From the NCBI GenBank assembly GCA_003641415.1, contig QNAG01000168.1, forward strand, positions 1-6,147: a stretch of 6,147 nt of DNA, in the 5' to 3' direction. The stretch comes from Candidatus Zixiibacteriota bacterium. GTDB lineage: Bacteria; Zixibacteria; MSB-5A5; GN15; FEB-12. Positions 4,890-6,147 of the stretch are shown here, one piece after another (position 1 is the stretch's first letter; every line of letters starts with the position of its first letter). A model generated the notes under the pieces. The model was not told where the DNA came from. It saw only the letters and a program-made list of their open reading frames with translations, and ran no database searches. Position numbers and translations under genes: made by a program.

Positions 4890-6147
4890 TTGACTGAGCA
4901 ACAAGGGAAAAAACAGAAAGAGCAGCAAGTTCGTCAGGAAATTCAAGTTCCCCTCGCCGAGTTGATAAAAATCCGTTACGACAAAGCTCGCCAAATGCGG
5001 GATGACGGCATTAATCCATATCCTTATAAGTACGAGCGGAATCATCTCATAAGTGAGGTCCAGGAGAAGTTTGATCATCTGGTCGAGACTGAGTCAGTAA
5101 TAAGACTTGCCGGTCGTGTTATGCTCAAACGCAAGATGGGAAAAGTATTTTTCGCCGATGTCCATGACAGCACCGGACGTATTCAAATCTACGTGAAGAT
5201 AAACAACGTTGGTGAAGATATCTTTCAGCAATTTAACAATATTGACCTGGGTGACATTATCGGCTGCGAGGGAACATTGTTTGTTACTCGCATGGGCGAA
5301 CGTACCCTAAATATAAATAGCTTCGAACTACTTTGTAAGGCTCTCCACCCTTTGCCCGACAAGCACTCCGGTCTGCAGGATATCGAGGTGCGCTATCGCC
5401 GTCGTTATGCTGATCTGATAGTCAATCCAGAAGTGCGCGAAATTTTCATACGCCGAACCAGAATCATCGCCGCCATTCGGGAGTTCCTTAATGGCAAGGG
5501 TTTTCTGGAAGTTGAGACTCCTGTTCTTCAACCGATCTATGGCGGTGGCAATGCTAAGCCTTTTAAGACACACCACGAAAAGCTTGATATGCCGATGTAT
5601 TTGCGAATCGCCGACGAACTTTACTTGAAGCGTCTTATCATCGGCGGCTATGACAAAGTGTGGGAGTTCTGTAAAGATTTCCGCAACGAAGGGCTTGACC
5701 GCCTGCATAATCCTGAGTTTTCCATGATCGAGTTGTACTGGGCTTATGCCGATTACGGGGATGTCGCTACATTGTTTGAAAATCTGGTGCGAAGTGTTGT
5801 CTTTGAACTTCATGGTTCATATAAAATTACTTACGATGAACATGAAATTGATTTCGAACCAAAGTTCAAGTGGATATCAATGATTGATTCAATCAAGGAA
5901 GCTACCGAGTTGGACTTTATGGAACTTTCGTATGAAAAAGCAAAGGTAGCGGCAGTTAAGTTTGGTATTGATGATACCGATTTAATTAACTGGGGGAAGT
6001 GTGTTGAAGCTGTATGGGAATTGAAAGTAGAACCAAATTTGATCCAACCGACATTCATAACTGATTATCCCGTTGAAATCTCACCATTAGCTAAGAAGCA
6101 TCGGGGAAATAATCGCCTTACCGAGCGGTTTGAACTGTTTATCGCCG
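4890..6147 (+). CDS. lysS: lysine-tRNA ligase, class II (LysS), 3'-truncated
   Basis: Charges tRNA-Lys with lysine (EC 6.1.1.6) in the cytoplasm. 419 codons are present and the frame is open at the window end. About 80-90 C-terminal residues, including class II motif 3, should lie beyond. A basic, charged N-terminus (residues 2-20) leads into the anticodon-binding OB fold (about 70-150: RLAGRVMLKRKMGKVFFADV...GRIQIYV). The catalytic domain shows motif 1 at GFLEVETPVLQ (204-214), GGGNAKPFKTHH, and motif 2 at FRNEGLDRLHNPEF (264-277), then QPTFITDYPVEISPLAK and TERFELFIA. The common RIAPELYLK reads RIADELYLK (D242), as in FCB-type enzymes from memory. The start is TTG with GGAG 10 nt upstream. 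It is probably co-transcribed with coaD, although a hairpin lies between them. Confidence 0.95.
   Translation, partial: MTEQQGKKQKEQQVRQEIQVPLAELIKIRYDKARQMRDDGINPYPYKYERNHLISEVQEKFDHLVETESVIRLAGRVMLKRKMGKVFFADVHDSTGRIQIYVKINNVGEDIFQQFNNIDLGDIIGCEGTLFVTRMGERTLNINSFELLCKALHPLPDKHSGLQDIEVRYRRRYADLIVNPEVREIFIRRTRIIAAIREFLNGKGFLEVETPVLQPIYGGGNAKPFKTHHEKLDMPMYLRIADELYLKRLIIGGYDKVWEFCKDFRNEGLDRLHNPEFSMIELYWAYADYGDVATLFENLVRSVVFELHGSYKITYDEHEIDFEPKFKWISMIDSIKEATELDFMELSYEKAKVAAVKFGIDDTDLINWGKCVEAVWELKVEPNLIQPTFITDYPVEISPLAKKHRGNNRLTERFELFIA

Noticed and set aside
5328..5813. 161-codon open frame on the minus strand inside lysS
   Set aside because: It lies entirely opposite conserved LysRS motifs 1 and 2 and has no recognisable family features.

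Overview
This window holds eight protein genes, all on the + strand, packed with little spacing. The first and last are cut by the window edges. I see no RNA gene, mobile element or CRISPR array. Base composition looks moderate and even. The gene content (Kdo synthesis, a lipid A-type acyltransferase, an LptC-like lipoprotein) implies a Gram-negative, LPS-making bacterium. The lysyl-tRNA synthetase has sequence details (FRNEGLDRLHNPEF, an Asp in place of the usual Pro in RIAPELYLK, QPTFITDYPVEISPLAKKHR) that, from memory, resemble Bacteroidota/FCB-group enzymes. The lipoprotein form of LptC and the 'DPNTA' form of the ComEA-type domain fit that. My tentative placement is an FCB-group or related candidate phylum (Zixibacteria-like), which is inference only.

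Region 1 (1-2917) is an outer-membrane/LPS block: kdsC (partial), kdsD, an LpxL/HtrB-type acyltransferase and lptC. kdsC and kdsD overlap by ATGA, kdsD and the acyltransferase are 2 nt apart, and lptC follows after 61 nt with its own good Shine-Dalgarno. In pathway order, KdsD makes arabinose-5-phosphate, KdsC dephosphorylates Kdo-8-phosphate to Kdo, the acyltransferase probably acylates the Kdo-bearing lipid A precursor, and LptC helps export finished LPS. lptA and lptB, the usual downstream partners, are not present.

Region 2 (2918-4248) is a two-gene unit coupled by TAATG: a membrane-anchored ComEA-type helix-hairpin-helix protein and a 287-residue protein that I read as a divergent, probably non-ATP-binding PilM-like protein. 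It may relate to DNA uptake or to a type IV pilus-like machine. The second gene contains an in-frame internal ATG behind the strongest ribosome-binding sequence I found in the window, and a perfect 16-bp palindrome. This is the least understood part of the window.

Region 3 (4249-6147) is housekeeping: coaD (GTG start, with a plausible promoter in the 76-nt gap before it), then lysS (TTG start, runs off the window). A 9-bp-stem hairpin lies between coaD and lysS.

No wholly new system is evident. The main candidate for novelty is the ComEA-like/PilM-like pair.
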